37,159 bases of DNA. Source: Frankiales bacterium (GTDB taxonomy: Bacteria; Actinomycetota; Actinomycetes; Mycobacteriales; SCTD01). Location: NCBI GenBank assembly GCA_025966135.1, contig JAOPVP010000029.1, positions 1 through 37,159 on the forward strand, read 5' to 3'. The notes under the pieces were generated by a model. That model saw only the letters and a list, made by a program, of their open reading frames with translations, did no database searches and was not told the DNA's origin. Shown piece by piece: positions 6,101 to 15,505 of the stretch; position 1 is the first letter of the stretch, and every line of letters begins with the position of its first letter. The translations under genes and the position numbers were made by a program.

Positions 6101-6861
6101 AGCTGCACCCCACGCGTCAGGGCACCGTCAACAACGAGGTTCGTACCGCTGGTGAAGCTCGAAGCGGGGCTGGCCAGGAACGCGACGGCGTTGGCCATCT
6201 CCTGTGCGGTACCCATGCGGCCCGTAGGGATAAGGGCCAACGTGGCCGCGAACATCTCCGGGTTGTTGCGCTGCGTGTCGTCCCAGCTCCCACCCTCGAA
6301 GAGCGTGTTACCGGGTGAGACCGTGTTCGCCCTGATCCCCTTGGGGGCAAGGCGATGCGCGATCCCCTGCGTGTAGTGGACCACTGCCGCCTTGACGGCG
6401 CCGTACGGCCCCTCGAAGAAGTCGACCTCCCGGCCGGACACGCTCGAGAGCGTGACGATCGAGGCAGCATCGCTCTGCTCCAGATACGGCAGCGCGGCAT
6501 TGACCATCCGGACCGAGCCCATCAGGTCGACCTCGACGCACTTCGCCCAGGTCTCCTCGGTGTCCTGCGTCTGCATTGCGCTGACGTTCGCCACCACGAT
6601 GTCGATCCCGCCTAGGCGCTTCGCCGAGTCCTCGACCCAGGCGGCCAAGGCTGGGCCGTCTGCCACATCCAGGGCCGAGCCGATGACCTCGCCGGCCACA
6701 CCGAGGGCGAGCTCAGCCTCCGCAGCCGCAACCCCTTCGGGGTTGCGAGCACAGAACGCCACCGAGGCGCCTTCGGCCAGCAGCGTCTCGACAACCGCCC
6801 GGCCAATTCCCTTGGTGCCTCCAGTGACCAGTGCCCGCAAGCCGGCCAGTTGCAAGTCCAC
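6097..6861 (-). CDS. Short-chain dehydrogenase/reductase (SDR)
   Basis: I place the start at the GTG at 6861 (MDLQLAGLRALVTGG, 254 aa), 10 nt after GAGGGG; a TTG at 6870 would sit almost on that site. The Rossmann NAD(P)-binding motif is TGGTKGIG (residues 13-20). ALDVAD binds the adenine region, IVVANVSA replaces the usual NNAG, and the catalytic residues are Ser140 in TLSSVSG, Tyr153 and Lys157 in YGAVK. The C-terminal NTVSPG and SGTNLVVDGALT are classical. Arg39 after strand 2 (FCARN) suggests NADP(H) rather than NAD(H). In this operon the likely job is reduction or oxidation of the aldehyde or a hydroxy acid made by the ComDE-like enzyme; isethionate-forming sulfoacetaldehyde reductase is an SDR, which makes that comparison worth testing. 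Confidence 0.9.
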   Translation of the reverse strand: MDLQLAGLRALVTGGTKGIGRAVVETLLAEGASVAFCARNPEGVAAAEAELALGVAGEVIGSALDVADGPALAAWVEDSAKRLGGIDIVVANVSAMQTQDTEETWAKCVEVDLMGSVRMVNAALPYLEQSDAASIVTLSSVSGREVDFFEGPYGAVKAAVVHYTQGIAHRLAPKGIRANTVSPGNTLFEGGSWDDTQRNNPEMFAATLALIPTGRMGTAQEMANAVAFLASPASSFTSGTNLVVDGALTRGVQL

Positions 6862-6910
6862 GTCGATCAAACCCCTCTGAGTAGATGTAGGTGTGGTGCA
6901 AGTGCTGAGG

Positions 6911-7870
6911 TCATGACAGCCGCACGCGGGCGTCCAGGACCGAGTACAAGATGTCGACGATGATGTTCGCGACCACGACGAAAGCGGAGGCCAGCAGGAC
7001 GAGGCCGATGACCGTGGGCAGGTCCTGCTTCGCCAGGGACGAGATGACGAGCTGTCCCAGGCCCGGAAGTCCGAAGACGTTCTCCGTGACGATGGCCCCG
7101 CCGAGCAGCGTGCCGACGTCGATCCCGAACTGGGTCAGCACCGGAGTAATGGCAGCGCGAAGCCCGTGACGGTAAATCACCCGGCGCTTTCTCAGGCCCT
7201 TCGCGCGTGCTGTGCGGATGTAATCCTCGCCCATCACCTCGAGCATCGAGCCGCGGGTCAACCGGATGTACGTCGCCGCGGTGACCAGCGCGATGGTCAG
7301 CCAAGGCAGGATCAGGTATCGGGCCCACTGCAGAGGGTTCTCTGAGAACGGCACGAACCCAGCACCGGGGAACCAGTCGATCCCGACGAGGTGCAACCGG
7401 AAGAACAACAGGAGCAAGAGGACCTCGCCGAGCAGGAACGTCGGCATGGAGTAGAAGAACAAGGCAAAGCCGGTCGTGGTCCTGTCGACGACGGAGCGTG
7501 GTCGGGTGGCGGCCAAGACGCCCGTGGTCACGCCCAGGACCAGCCAGAGGAGTGCGCCGCCGACCACCAGCGAGACGGTCACCGGCAGTCCGTGACCGAT
7601 CAACGAGGTGACTGACTCGGAGTTCGAGTAGGAGTAGCCGAGGTTTCCGTGAAGGGCCTTCCACAGGAAGCTGCCGTACTGCGAGAGGATGGGGCGATCC
7701 AATCCGAGGTTGTGCCGGATGGCCGCGACCGTCTCAGCGTTGGCCTGGCGTCCAGCCAGGGTCCGCGCGACGTCGTGCGGAGCGATGAAGTACATGGCGA
7801 ACACGACGGTGGCGACGATCCACAGGACGACGACACCGAAGATGACTCGGCGCACGAGAAAGCGCAGCAT
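6911..7870 (-). CDS. Opp/Dpp-type ABC transporter permease (DppB-like)
   Basis: The 319-aa integral membrane protein has the DppB/OppB layout: an N-terminal span (FLVRRVIFGVVVLWIVATVVFAMYF split by a short loop), a large extracellular loop with the family signature NLGLDRPILSQY and LGYSYSNSESV, then five more spans. The cytoplasmic coupling loop, MGEDYIRTARAKGLRKRRVIYRH, is split by the EAA-type motif (E-D-Y-I-R-T-A-R-A-K-G-L) that docks on the ATPases. It should pair with the DppC-like permease 12 nt upstream. Together with the two ATPases and the family-5 binding protein it forms a complete peptide/nickel/opine-type importer. It precedes the SDR gene by about 50 bp in the same operon. Confidence 0.92.
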   Translation of the reverse strand: MLRFLVRRVIFGVVVLWIVATVVFAMYFIAPHDVARTLAGRQANAETVAAIRHNLGLDRPILSQYGSFLWKALHGNLGYSYSNSESVTSLIGHGLPVTVSLVVGGALLWLVLGVTTGVLAATRPRSVVDRTTTGFALFFYSMPTFLLGEVLLLLLFFRLHLVGIDWFPGAGFVPFSENPLQWARYLILPWLTIALVTAATYIRLTRGSMLEVMGEDYIRTARAKGLRKRRVIYRHGLRAAITPVLTQFGIDVGTLLGGAIVTENVFGLPGLGQLVISSLAKQDLPTVIGLVLLASAFVVVANIIVDILYSVLDARVRLS

Positions 7871-7882
7871 GTCAGGGGATCC

Positions 7883-8851
7883 CTACTCTTCGGTCGCGAC
7901 GAACAGGCGGTTGCCCCTGGGATCGAAAGCATCACGCACGCAGTCGCCTAGCAGGTTGAACGCCATTGTGGTGATCAGGAGAGCCAGGCCGGGGAAGGCA
8001 ACGAACCACCAAGCGACCTTGTAGTAGGCGATCGACTCGGACAGCATGTTGCCCCAGGTCGCGGTGGGCGGAAGGACCCCGATGCCGAGGAACGACAGGG
8101 TCGCCTCGAAGACGATCGACAGCGGGATCAGCATGGTGGCGTAGACAATGGTCGGAGCCAGCACGTTCGGCAGGATGTCGATGAACATGATCCTCAGGTG
8201 GCTGGCGCCGAGGGACCGTGCTGCCTCGACGAACTCCTTCTCCTTGATCGACAAGACCTGGCCTCGCACGATTCGGCCGACCGATGCCCAGGAGAAGAAC
8301 GCGATCACCGCGACCGAGATGGCCAGGCTCGGCCCCAGCAGCGACACGAGGGCAATGGCGAAGACCAGGTACGGCAGTGAGAGGACGACGTCCATGAACC
8401 GGGAGAGGACCCCGTCCACTGCACCGCCGAAGTAGCCGGCTGCCAAGCCGATGATCACACCGACCGCGACAGCCAGGCCGGCCGACACGGCGCCGGCCAA
8501 GAGCGAGATCCGCGCGCCGTAGATGACTCGGATGAACACATCGCGTCCGAGGTCATCTGTGCCGAAGAGGAAGGTCGAGCCCGGACCGACCGGGATTCCG
8601 TCGGGGCTCAGCCCCGTCGTGCGGAACTGCGTGTTGGGTCCGTGTCCGACGAGATGGGCGACCCAGGGGGCGAACAAGGCGAGCAGGATGATCCCGAGAA
8701 TGACGACCGATGACCCGACTGCCACCTTGTCGCGACGCAGTCGTGCCCAGGCCAGCAGCCACGGACCGCGACCCTCGATGGCCTCCACGGCAGCCGGCAG
8801 CGTGGAACTGAGCCCGGTTGACTCGATCTGATCCGGCGGTGTCACGGTCAC
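7883..8851 (-). CDS. Opp/Dpp-type ABC transporter permease (DppC-like)
   Basis: The 322-aa protein starts at a GTG that overlaps the preceding ATPase stop (GTGA, 8848-8851). Residues 1-35 are a soluble extension, followed by the OppC_N segment [23 protein letters not shown] (as two parts), an extracellular loop with [24 protein letters not shown], which is the classic DppC signature, and then five spans. The coupling motif is [21 protein letters not shown], with the conserved E-A-A---G core. [19 protein letters not shown] near the C-terminus is also typical. It forms the permease heterodimer with the downstream DppB-like protein. Confidence 0.92.
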   Translation of the reverse strand: MTVTPPDQIESTGLSSTLPAAVEAIEGRGPWLLAWARLRRDKVAVGSSVVILGIILLALFAPWVAHLVGHGPNTQFRTTGLSPDGIPVGPGSTFLFGTDDLGRDVFIRVIYGARISLLAGAVSAGLAVAVGVIIGLAAGYFGGAVDGVLSRFMDVVLSLPYLVFAIALVSLLGPSLAISVAVIAFFSWASVGRIVRGQVLSIKEKEFVEAARSLGASHLRIMFIDILPNVLAPTIVYATMLIPLSIVFEATLSFLGIGVLPPTATWGNMLSESIAYYKVAWWFVAFPGLALLITTMAFNLLGDCVRDAFDPRGNRLFVATEE

Positions 8852-9906
8852 AGGGCCTCCTTCTGGCTCATCACCAGGGGCTCCCCATCAGCGACGGGGA
8901 AGTGGCAGGCGGCAGCGTGATCAGAAACGTCGCCGTCTTTGACGTTCAGGACCGGGTCCTCGGTGGTGCAGCGACTTTGCGCCCGGGGGCAACGCGGGTG
9001 GAATCGGCAACCTGAGGGCGGCCGGATCGGGGACGGCACGTCCCCGCTGAGGATGATCTGGTCACGCTCGTTCACGAGGTCAGGGTCGGGCGTCGGGACA
9101 GCTGACAGCAGGGCCTTCGTGTAGGGGTGGCGAGGCCGCGCGAACAGCTCCTCCGTGTCAGCCACCTCGACGATCCGCCCGAGGTACATCACGGCGATCC
9201 GGTCGCTCACATGCCGGACGACGGACAGGTCGTGGGCGATGAAGATGTAGGTGAGCCCAAGCTTGCCCTGCAGGTCGGCCAGGAGGTTGATGATCTGCGC
9301 CTGGATCGAGACGTCGAGCGCCGAGACCGGTTCATCGCACACCACCAGCTCGGGCCGCAGCGCCAGGGCCCTGGCGAGGCCGATGCGTTGTCGTTGGCCG
9401 CCGGAGAACTCAGCCGGGAAGCGGTTGTAGTGCTCGGGGTTGAGGCCGACGAGCTCCATGAGCTCTTGCACCTTGGTCTTGCGGTCGGCCCCTTTGCCCA
9501 TCCCGTGGATGGCGAAGGGGTCACCGATGATCGAGCCCACGCGGCGACGCGGGTTGAGCGAGCCGTAAGGGTCCTGGAAAACCATCTGCATCTTGCGGCG
9601 ATACGGCTTGAGCTGACTGACCGACAGATCCGAGATGTTCCTGCCGTCGAAGGAAACCGTGCCTGACGTGACGTCATGCAGCCGCGTGATGCAGCGCGCC
9701 AGGGTGGACTTGCCGCAGCCGCTCTCGCCTACGAGACCGATGGTCTCTCCCCGGCGCACATCCAAGCTGACGCCGTCCACGGCGTGGACGTGCTCACGCT
9801 TGCCCCCGAACAGCCTGTCCGACGGGACAGGGAAGTGCTTGACGACGTCGACCAGCTGCAACAGCGTGTCCCGTTGGGTCCGCCCCGTTCTGGCTTCTTC
9901 TGTCAT
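8848..9906 (-). CDS. Opp/Dpp-type ABC transporter ATPase (DppF-like)
   Basis: The 352-aa cytoplasmic ATPase has Walker [13 protein letters not shown]-loop [13 protein letters not shown], signature [16 protein letters not shown], Walker [13 protein letters not shown] and switch His in [10 protein letters not shown]. The C-terminal oligopeptide-transporter extension is present: [16 protein letters not shown] and then [15 protein letters not shown], whose cysteines can bind an iron-sulfur cluster in this subfamily. The N-terminal KHFPV and SLNPR features place it with DppF/OppF. Its ATG overlaps the upstream ATPase stop by four bases. It is one of a pair, as expected for Dpp/Opp importers. Confidence 0.93.
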   Translation of the reverse strand: MTEEARTGRTQRDTLLQLVDVVKHFPVPSDRLFGGKREHVHAVDGVSLDVRRGETIGLVGESGCGKSTLARCITRLHDVTSGTVSFDGRNISDLSVSQLKPYRRKMQMVFQDPYGSLNPRRRVGSIIGDPFAIHGMGKGADRKTKVQELMELVGLNPEHYNRFPAEFSGGQRQRIGLARALALRPELVVCDEPVSALDVSIQAQIINLLADLQGKLGLTYIFIAHDLSVVRHVSDRIAVMYLGRIVEVADTEELFARPRHPYTKALLSAVPTPDPDLVNERDQIILSGDVPSPIRPPSGCRFHPRCPRAQSRCTTEDPVLNVKDGDVSDHAAACHFPVADGEPLVMSQKEAL

Positions 9907-10949
9907 GCCGATTCTTCCTGCGCTGAGCTACGCCCTTGGCGCGCGAGCTCCTGACGGGTCACCACAATGTCGGTCGTCGTCCCTACGGCTTCCGGCGGAA
10001 GCCAGCACGCGGATCGGTGATCGAGGCCGCCCGACACCTGCCGCATGGGAGGCTCTTCGCCGGCGCAGCGATCCATGGCATACACACACCGAGGGTGGAA
10101 GGGGCATCCCTTCGGCACGCGCAAGAGGCTTGGTGGAAGCCCAGGGATGGACTTGAGCGGGCTTCCTCGGCCGCCCTGCTGCGGGAGGGAACCGATGAGC
10201 CCCTCGGTGTAAGGATGGTGCGGCTGGTGGTAGAGCGTCCGCTTGTCGGTGTACTCCATCGGCTTGCCGGCGTACATCACCATGACGCGGTCGGCGATGT
10301 CGGCAATGATGCCAAGATCGTGGGTGATCATGATGACCGCGGTACCGAACTCCTTTTGCAGGCGCTTGATCAGCGCCATGATCTGCGCCTGTACCGTCAC
10401 GTCCAGTGCCGTGGTGGGCTCGTCCGCGATGAGCAGCTTGGGATTGAGGGCCAGGGCCATGGCGATCATGGCGCGTTGACGCATCCCGCCCGAGAACTGG
10501 TGTGGGAAGTCGTCCACCCGTTGCGAGGGACTGGGGATCCCGACGAGGCCGAGCAGTTCGACCGCCCGCTTCCGAGCCTCCTTCTTGGAGACCGCTTCAT
10601 GGGCCCGGATCATCTCCACGATCTGCCAGCCCACGCGGTAGTGCGGGTGCAGGCTCGAGAGGGGATCCTGGAAGATCATCGCGATCTCGGCGCCGCGGAC
10701 GGTGCGCAGCTCGCTCTCCGACATGGTGAGCAGGTCCTTGCCCTCGAACCTTGCGGTGCCAGAGATCCGGGCACCCTGTGTCAGACCGACGATCGTCTGC
10801 GTCGACACGCTCTTGCCCGACCCGGACTCACCGACGATCCCCAAGGTCTCCCCTGGATCGACGGCGAAGCTGATCCCGCGGACCGCCCGCAGCACCCCGT
10901 CGGGCGTCGAGAAGGAGACATGCAGGTCGTCTACCTCGAGCAGTGACAT
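9903..10949 (-). CDS. Opp/Dpp-type ABC transporter ATPase (DppD-like)
   Basis: The 348-aa ATPase has Walker [14 protein letters not shown]-loop [16 protein letters not shown], signature [17 protein letters not shown], Walker [15 protein letters not shown] and [15 protein letters not shown]. The GMRQR signature and the C-terminal [12 protein letters not shown] plus [15 protein letters not shown] identify it as the DppD/OppD partner of the next gene. It is the first gene after the binding-protein gene and is separated from it by an 18-bp hairpin (10966-11007). In most Dpp operons the permeases precede the ATPases; here the order is binding protein, D, F, C, B. Confidence 0.93.
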   Translation of the reverse strand: MSLLEVDDLHVSFSTPDGVLRAVRGISFAVDPGETLGIVGESGSGKSVSTQTIVGLTQGARISGTARFEGKDLLTMSESELRTVRGAEIAMIFQDPLSSLHPHYRVGWQIVEMIRAHEAVSKKEARKRAVELLGLVGIPSPSQRVDDFPHQFSGGMRQRAMIAMALALNPKLLIADEPTTALDVTVQAQIMALIKRLQKEFGTAVIMITHDLGIIADIADRVMVMYAGKPMEYTDKRTLYHQPHHPYTEGLIGSLPQQGGRGSPLKSIPGLPPSLLRVPKGCPFHPRCVYAMDRCAGEEPPMRQVSGGLDHRSACWLPPEAVGTTTDIVVTRQELARQGRSSAQEESA

Positions 10950-10965
10950 GCCGGCACTCCTGTCC

Positions 10966-11007
10966 CGGTGCCTGACGCCGGGACTTCTGTCCCGGCGTCA
11001 GGCACCG
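10966..11007 (-). terminator. Intra-operon hairpin between binding-protein and ATPase genes
   Basis: A perfect 18-bp inverted repeat (10966-10983 and 10990-11007) with a 6-nt loop sits 15 bp after the binding-protein stop and 17 bp before the next start. No T-run follows. In binding-protein operons such structures protect the upstream mRNA and partly terminate transcription, giving more binding protein than transporter. It might instead be a full terminator. Confidence 0.75.
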
Positions 11008-11022
11008 CTCCTCCTGCAAGGA

Positions 11023-12819
11023 TCATCCGGTCTTGAGCCAAACGTTGGTGATGTCGTAGTTCTGGTTGATCGGGAGGTAGACCGGGTTCATCAGCCGGGA
11101 CGACTTGTACAACGGGACGTCGATCGAGGTCAGCGGGATGAACGCCGCGTCCTGCATGGACTGCAGGGAGACCTGGTGCCACAGGTCGTCGACCTTGGCG
11201 GCCTGTGAGACGGGCAGCGACAGCGCCTGCGCAACGAGGCCGTTGGTGACCGGGCTGTTGTAGTCGCCGTAGTCCACCGAGTTGGGACCGTAGTTCGGAC
11301 CGTCGGTCATCGGCTGCAGGACCGCTCGTCCGTTGATGCCGAACCAGTCCGGCACCCAGCTCAGAAGCGTGATGTCCCAGAGGCCGCGCTGCGAGCTCGC
11401 CGGGTCCGAGATGTAGTGGACGACGAAGTCGTTCTGGGTGGTGGGGACCATCTGGACCTTGACACCGGCCGCCGTCAGGTCGGCCTGCATCGACTCGGCG
11501 ATCTTCGGACTCTGGCTGACGTTGGGGTACAGGAGCTTCAACGTGAGCCCGTTGGGGTAGCCGGCGGCTGCCAGGAGCTGCTTCGCCTTTGCCGGGTCGC
11601 CCTTGTCACCCGGTGTCGGGTACAGGTTGAACGGCTTGTAGCCGGTGTCGACCGGGGTGAGGATCTGGCTGGCAGGCTTGGCGATCTTGCTACCACCTAG
11701 TGCCTGCGCGAGCGCCGACTTGTCGATCGCCCACTCCAGCGCCTGCCGGACCTTGACGTTCTTCATCGCCGCGTTGGCATTGGGGCTCTGCTGGTTGAAG
11801 ACGGCGTAGTTCACCGCGCCGCTGGAGTGGACCGCGAAGTTCGGGTCTCCGCTCAGACCGGGAATGTCCGGGGTCGGGACGACACCATCCCAGCTCAGGT
11901 CCGTCGTACCTGCCTGGATCTGGCGCTGCACCGCCTCCGGCGTCTGGCCCTCGGTGATCACGATCTTGTCGACGTAGGCCTTGCGGACCGGGTCACTGCT
12001 CGCCACCCAGGCCGGGTTCCGGTCGAGCACGATCGTCGAGTCGGGCACGTACTTGATGATCTTGTAGGGGCCGTCCGACAGCGTGTTCGCCTTGAACTCA
12101 GGGCTGTTCGGGACGTACTTCAGGTACTCAACCGGCACCGCGGAGGCGAACGGCTCGGCGATGATGTCGAGGAAGTCGGCGGTCGCGTGGGTCAGCTGGA
12201 ACACGATCGTCTTGGGATCCGGGGACGACACACCGGCGATCTCGTTGTTGTTGATGTAGTCCGCGATGCCCTTGGCCGTACCAGGAATCTTGGACTCGGC
12301 CTTGCAGTAGGTGCCCATTCCCTTGATGGTGGCGATGAAGTAGCTGGGGGCACCGACCGGCGCGACCGGGTTGCACAAGCGCTTGAAGCTGCGGACGAAG
12401 TCACCGGCGGTGACAGCCCTGGCCGGTGAGGAGTTCCACTGGACGCCATCCCGGATGTGGATGGTGTACGTCGTTCCGCCGTTGGTGATCCCGCCGTTCG
12501 CCTCGGTCGGAACCTCGCTGGCGGCATCCGCGACAGCCGTGGCGACCGTCTTGGTGTCTGTGCTCGCCGGGTAGGTGAACAGCTGCCGCGTCCAGGCCCG
12601 CTCTGCTGTGTGCGTGTCGGTGTTGTAGGCCGCGGTGGGGTCGAGGAAGTCGATGTCACCCGTCCCGGCCAGGTTCAAGGTGCCGCCCGAACGCGGGGTA
12701 CCCGACTGCCCTCCCGCAGATGTATTGGTGGTCGCGGTTCCTCCGGTACACGCGGTGAGCAGGAGCCCGACAGCAGTGACTGCTGTGCTGCTCACGGTCA
12801 GGCGGCGGATTTTCGACAC
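11023..12819 (-). CDS. Family-5 extracytoplasmic solute-binding lipoprotein of an Opp/Dpp importer
   Basis: I choose the GTG at 12819 (598 aa), 8 nt after GAGAGG; an in-frame GTG at 12825 lies too close to that site. The lipoprotein signal ends in LLTAC with Cys24. The SBP_bac_5 domain begins with SGGTLNLAGTGDIDFLDPTAAYN, split across the first lobe, and shows YTIHIRDGVQWNSSPARAVTAGDFVRSF, DGPYKIIKYVPDSTIVLDRNPAW and VRQALEWAIDKSALAQALGG, all standard landmarks. The C-terminal lobe is complete. It would capture the substrate outside the membrane and deliver it to the permeases encoded downstream. Family-5 proteins bind peptides, nickel chelates, sugars and opines, so the ligand cannot be read from sequence. 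It is the first gene of the operon, about 150 bp from the shared operator at 12968-12990. Confidence 0.92.
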   Translation of the reverse strand: MSKIRRLTVSSTAVTAVGLLLTACTGGTATTNTSAGGQSGTPRSGGTLNLAGTGDIDFLDPTAAYNTDTHTAERAWTRQLFTYPASTDTKTVATAVADAASEVPTEANGGITNGGTTYTIHIRDGVQWNSSPARAVTAGDFVRSFKRLCNPVAPVGAPSYFIATIKGMGTYCKAESKIPGTAKGIADYINNNEIAGVSSPDPKTIVFQLTHATADFLDIIAEPFASAVPVEYLKYVPNSPEFKANTLSDGPYKIIKYVPDSTIVLDRNPAWVASSDPVRKAYVDKIVITEGQTPEAVQRQIQAGTTDLSWDGVVPTPDIPGLSGDPNFAVHSSGAVNYAVFNQQSPNANAAMKNVKVRQALEWAIDKSALAQALGGSKIAKPASQILTPVDTGYKPFNLYPTPGDKGDPAKAKQLLAAAGYPNGLTLKLLYPNVSQSPKIAESMQADLTAAGVKVQMVPTTQNDFVVHYISDPASSQRGLWDITLLSWVPDWFGINGRAVLQPMTDGPNYGPNSVDYGDYNSPVTNGLVAQALSLPVSQAAKVDDLWHQVSLQSMQDAAFIPLTSIDVPLYKSSRLMNPVYLPINQNYDITNVWLKTG

Positions 12820-12967
12820 GGGCACGGCCTCTCTTGGTTGCCGCTGACCAAGACGTCGCAGTCAACGGAAACGAATCTCGACGGATTGCCTTACGAATGG
12901 CCCATCACCCGCGGCACCGAGCCGAGTCAGCGAGAGACCGGCGTGCTAGCTGGCGGGATCAACCGCG

Positions 12968-12990
12968 TTGTTGACATTCAGAATGTTAGC
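12968..12990 (+). promoter_or_regulatory. Predicted operator of the GntR regulator, copy 1
   Basis: This 23-nt sequence recurs exactly, in inverted orientation, at 15506-15528 just upstream of the GntR gene. Its core, ACATTCAGAATGT (12974-12986), is a palindrome with an odd centre base, and TTG half-site bases flank it. It is unusually AT-rich for this genome. It stands between the divergent transporter operon and aminotransferase gene, so one bound dimer could control both. Confidence 0.8.
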
Positions 12991-12992
12991 GA

Positions 12993-13012
12993 GTTGACTT
13001 CTGCAGGTCAAC
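12993..13012. promoter_or_regulatory. GTTGAC-N8-GTCAAC inverted repeat next to operator copy 1
   Basis: Perfect 6-bp arms lie two bases after operator copy 1. The arm GTTGAC is also the left flank of the 23-nt operator, so this could be a second, weaker site for the same regulator or an auxiliary element. Confidence 0.45.
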
Positions 13013-13252
13013 ATCAAGCAGGACGGCAGCCCGGCAAGGCCGCAGGCAGCACAGCCACGACCACGGGCTCACCGAGCCCGTCATTCGTAACACGCCGCGC
13101 GGGCCCGATCCCGTCGTGGTTGCCAGCAAGACCTCAGCCGACGAGACCTGCGGCCGCGCACCAACCGGCGCCGGGGTTGCCTGGCCGCGCGCCGACGGCT
13201 GTCCCAACGTGGCCGATCGCCCCTACCCAGAGATCGCGAAGGTTTGACACAG

Positions 13253-14392
13253 ATGCTTTTTCGACAGTCGCAGGCCATCGAACGAGTCGCACGGGCATCC
13301 CTGCGGCCTGCCGGCGGTCTCCAGCCACCCGGCACCGTGTCACTCGCCCAGGGAGAGCCGGACTTCCCCACGCCTGAGCCGATCGTCGAGGCGCTCGAGC
13401 GCGCCGTTCGTGACGGGTACACCCGCTACGGCGACATGGACGGCGATCCCGAGCTGCGCGAGACGATCGCTGAGAACGCAGCCCGCCTGTCCGGCACGCC
13501 GTACACCGGCCGGTCGGTGCTGGTCAGCCACGGTGGAGCGGCCGCGATCACCGCAGCCATCCTGGCGACGGTGAATCCCGGCGATCGGGTCGTTCTCCCC
13601 GAGCCCACGTACTCGCTGTACCTCGACGCCGTGCAGCTCGCCGGCGGTCAGCCGGTCTTCGTGCCCAACCACGCCGATCACCACCTCGACTTCGACCGCC
13701 TGCAAGCAGCTCTCGACCAGGCGCGGATGGTGGTGCTCTGCAACCCGGTCAACCCCACCGGCGCGGTCTTCGGCCGAGAGGAGCTCCAGCGGCTCGGTGA
13801 GTGCCTGTCCGGCACGGACACCCTCCTGCTCGCCGACGAGGCGTACGCCGACATCGTCTACGACGGCCAGCCCTTCACCTCGTCGCTTGAGGTGGACTCG
13901 CTGCAGGAGCGCTTGATCTACGTCCAGACGATGTCCAAGACCTACGCGATGACCGGCTGGCGAGTGGGCTACGTCGTCGCTGATGAGGCCATCACGGCGT
14001 CCATCCGGCACGTGCACCGGACCATGAACAGCTCCATCAACGCGGCGGTGCAGCGAGCCGCCCTGGAAGCGATCCGGCTCGGACCCGACCTGGCGGCTCC
14101 GATGCTCGCTGCCTACCAGGAGCGACGCGACTACGTGATGGCGCGCATCGACAAGATGGAGCGGCTCGAGGCCCACCAGCCGGACGGCGCGTTCTACGTC
14201 TTCGCCCGCCACTTCAGCGACCTGCCGGCCTCGCAGGTCATCGAGCGCCTGCTGGCCGGCGGCGTCGCCGTACGGTCCGGTCCGGAGTTCGGTCCATCCG
14301 GTGAAGGTCACATCCGCCTGTCGTATGCCGCCAGCCTCGAGAAGCTCGAAGAAGGGCTCAACCGCATCGAAGCGGTCTTCGACGGGCTGTAG
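13253..14392 (+). CDS. Class I/II PLP-dependent aminotransferase
   Basis: I start at the ATG at 13253 (379 aa), 10 nt after GAAGG; a TTG at 13244 is too close to that site. It is a fold-type I aminotransferase of the aspartate aminotransferase group: VSLAQGEPDFPTPEPIVEAL, YGDMDGDPELRETIAE, LVSHGGAAAITAAIL (phosphate-binding region), CNPVNPTGAVF (Asn-Pro-x-x-Pro-T-G), LLADEAYADIVYDG (Asp-Glu-Ala-Tyr) and the PLP Schiff-base lysine Lys229 in MSKTYAMTGWRVGY. The C-terminal substrate-carboxylate arginine is in GHIRLSYA. It would turn an amino acid into its 2-oxo acid, which suits the ComDE-like decarboxylase across the divergent promoter. The true amino donor is unknown; cysteate, aspartate-like or omega-substituted amino acids are possible. 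Confidence 0.92.
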   Translation: MLFRQSQAIERVARASLRPAGGLQPPGTVSLAQGEPDFPTPEPIVEALERAVRDGYTRYGDMDGDPELRETIAENAARLSGTPYTGRSVLVSHGGAAAITAAILATVNPGDRVVLPEPTYSLYLDAVQLAGGQPVFVPNHADHHLDFDRLQAALDQARMVVLCNPVNPTGAVFGREELQRLGECLSGTDTLLLADEAYADIVYDGQPFTSSLEVDSLQERLIYVQTMSKTYAMTGWRVGYVVADEAITASIRHVHRTMNSSINAAVQRAALEAIRLGPDLAAPMLAAYQERRDYVMARIDKMERLEAHQPDGAFYVFARHFSDLPASQVIERLLAGGVAVRSGPEFGPSGEGHIRLSYAASLEKLEEGLNRIEAVFDGL

Positions 14393-14395
14393 GCG

Positions 14396-15346
14396 TCAGC
14401 TCGCTCGCAGCGCGTCGTCGGCGAGGACGGCGTGCACGCCCCACACGCCGTTGGCTACCTGAGTGACACGAAGGTCGACGACGGCGCTCGCCAACGCCAG
14501 CGCTTCTGCCCTGCTGACGGTGAACAGCTGCTCCATCCAGGTGAGCATGGCGTTCATGGCCGCGACGGAGGCCTTGGTGAGATCTTCGTCGAAGCCGAAG
14601 GTGATCCGCCCGCTGGGTGTCGTCGCGTAAGGCGTCGTCAGCACCGGATCTGGGATGACGGTCACCTCGAGCTCGGTGGTCATCCCGCACTCGATGGCCG
14701 TGCCGGACACTTCACCATCACCTTGACGCGCGTGGCCGTCGCCGACCGACAGCAGCGCCCCCTCGACGGCCACCGGGAGGTAGAGGACACTGCCTTGAAC
14801 CAAGTCCTTGCAGTCGATGTTGCCGCCGCAAAGGCGGGGCGGAATCGTGGAGTGCTCGCCGGCGTCGGCGGGCGCGAGGCCGATCACGCCGAGGAACGGA
14901 TGCAGGTCAACGCTGAAGCCCAGGTTGTTGGTGCCGACGAGCGACTGAGGGTCCAACTGCCAGTGCACGGCGACCTTCACGTCGGTCGGCATCGTGAGGC
15001 AGTGCGTAAAGGCCTCCGTAGGGCTACCCGCTTCGGTCCAGCCCCAGACAGCAGTGGTCAGCTTCACGAGGCGTACGGCGATCGCCATCCCCGGCTCCGC
15101 CGAGCGGACGTGGATCGGACCGCACAACGCGTGTCCCCGGCCACCGGGCAACAGGGTGGCACCGAAGGCGCCGGGAGCCGCCGGTTCCTGCAGGTAGCCA
15201 CGGGCATCGAGCGATCGCACCGTCACCGTGTCGCCGGAGTCGATCTGCAGCGCCGGCGCGAGGTCGCGGCTGAAGTAGTCGTGCAGGACACCGATCGTCG
15301 GTTCCAAGACGTGGTGCGTCATCCGCAACTGCCGGGCACCGGGCAC
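14396..15346 (-). CDS. Acetamidase/formamidase family amidohydrolase
   Basis: The 316-aa protein starts at a GTG preceded by GGAG. It fits the FmdA/AmdA family (PF03069): an N-terminal region with DSGDTVTVRSLDARG, GPIHVRSAEPGMAIAVRLV, LHPFLGVIGLAP, the very characteristic PPRLCGGNIDCKDLVQGSVLYLPV (metal-site region, split here) and LLSVGDGHARQGDGEVSGTAIEC. These enzymes are Zn-dependent and hydrolyse formamide, acetamide or related small amides to ammonia plus the acid. The gene lies tail-to-tail with the aminotransferase (4 bp apart) and head-to-head with the GntR gene, whose upstream region contains operator copy 2. Within the island it may release ammonia or a free amine from the imported compound. 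Confidence 0.9.
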   Translation of the reverse strand: MPGARQLRMTHHVLEPTIGVLHDYFSRDLAPALQIDSGDTVTVRSLDARGYLQEPAAPGAFGATLLPGGRGHALCGPIHVRSAEPGMAIAVRLVKLTTAVWGWTEAGSPTEAFTHCLTMPTDVKVAVHWQLDPQSLVGTNNLGFSVDLHPFLGVIGLAPADAGEHSTIPPRLCGGNIDCKDLVQGSVLYLPVAVEGALLSVGDGHARQGDGEVSGTAIECGMTTELEVTVIPDPVLTTPYATTPSGRITFGFDEDLTKASVAAMNAMLTWMEQLFTVSRAEALALASAVVDLRVTQVANGVWGVHAVLADDALRAS

Positions 15347-15505
15347 CGAGCACTCCGGCCGGGATGGGTAGAGCAGATCACCCGCTCAGCAGGGGCCAAC
15401 CAGTACACAATGGGCACCGCCATCATGAGCACCGCCTTAAGGCACATCGAAAGCGATCAACGTCGGCGGTGATCAGCGAAAGGCTGGACAGTGTGACCCT
15501 AGACT

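Larger units (their letters stand above)
12820..13252. other. Divergent intergenic region (433 bp) between binding-protein and aminotransferase genes
   Basis: No gene is evident here. It must hold both divergent promoters. Visible elements are the 23-nt operator copy (12968-12990), a GTTGAC/GTCAAC inverted repeat beside it (12993-13012) and an 8-bp hairpin with a 3-nt loop (13063-13081, ACGGGCTC/GAGCCCGT) in the aminotransferase leader. From 13090 to 13235 I see nothing specific. Confidence 0.6.

Noticed and set aside
9936..10946. 336-aa plus-strand open frame opposite the DppD-like gene
   Set aside because: The minus strand encodes all ABC ATPase motifs; the plus frame shows none of its own.
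15408..15472. Short plus-strand ORF (MGTAIMSTALRHIESDQRRR) before the GntR gene
   Set aside because: It has no ribosome-binding site and no coupling to the downstream gene; it probably just occupies the divergent promoter region.
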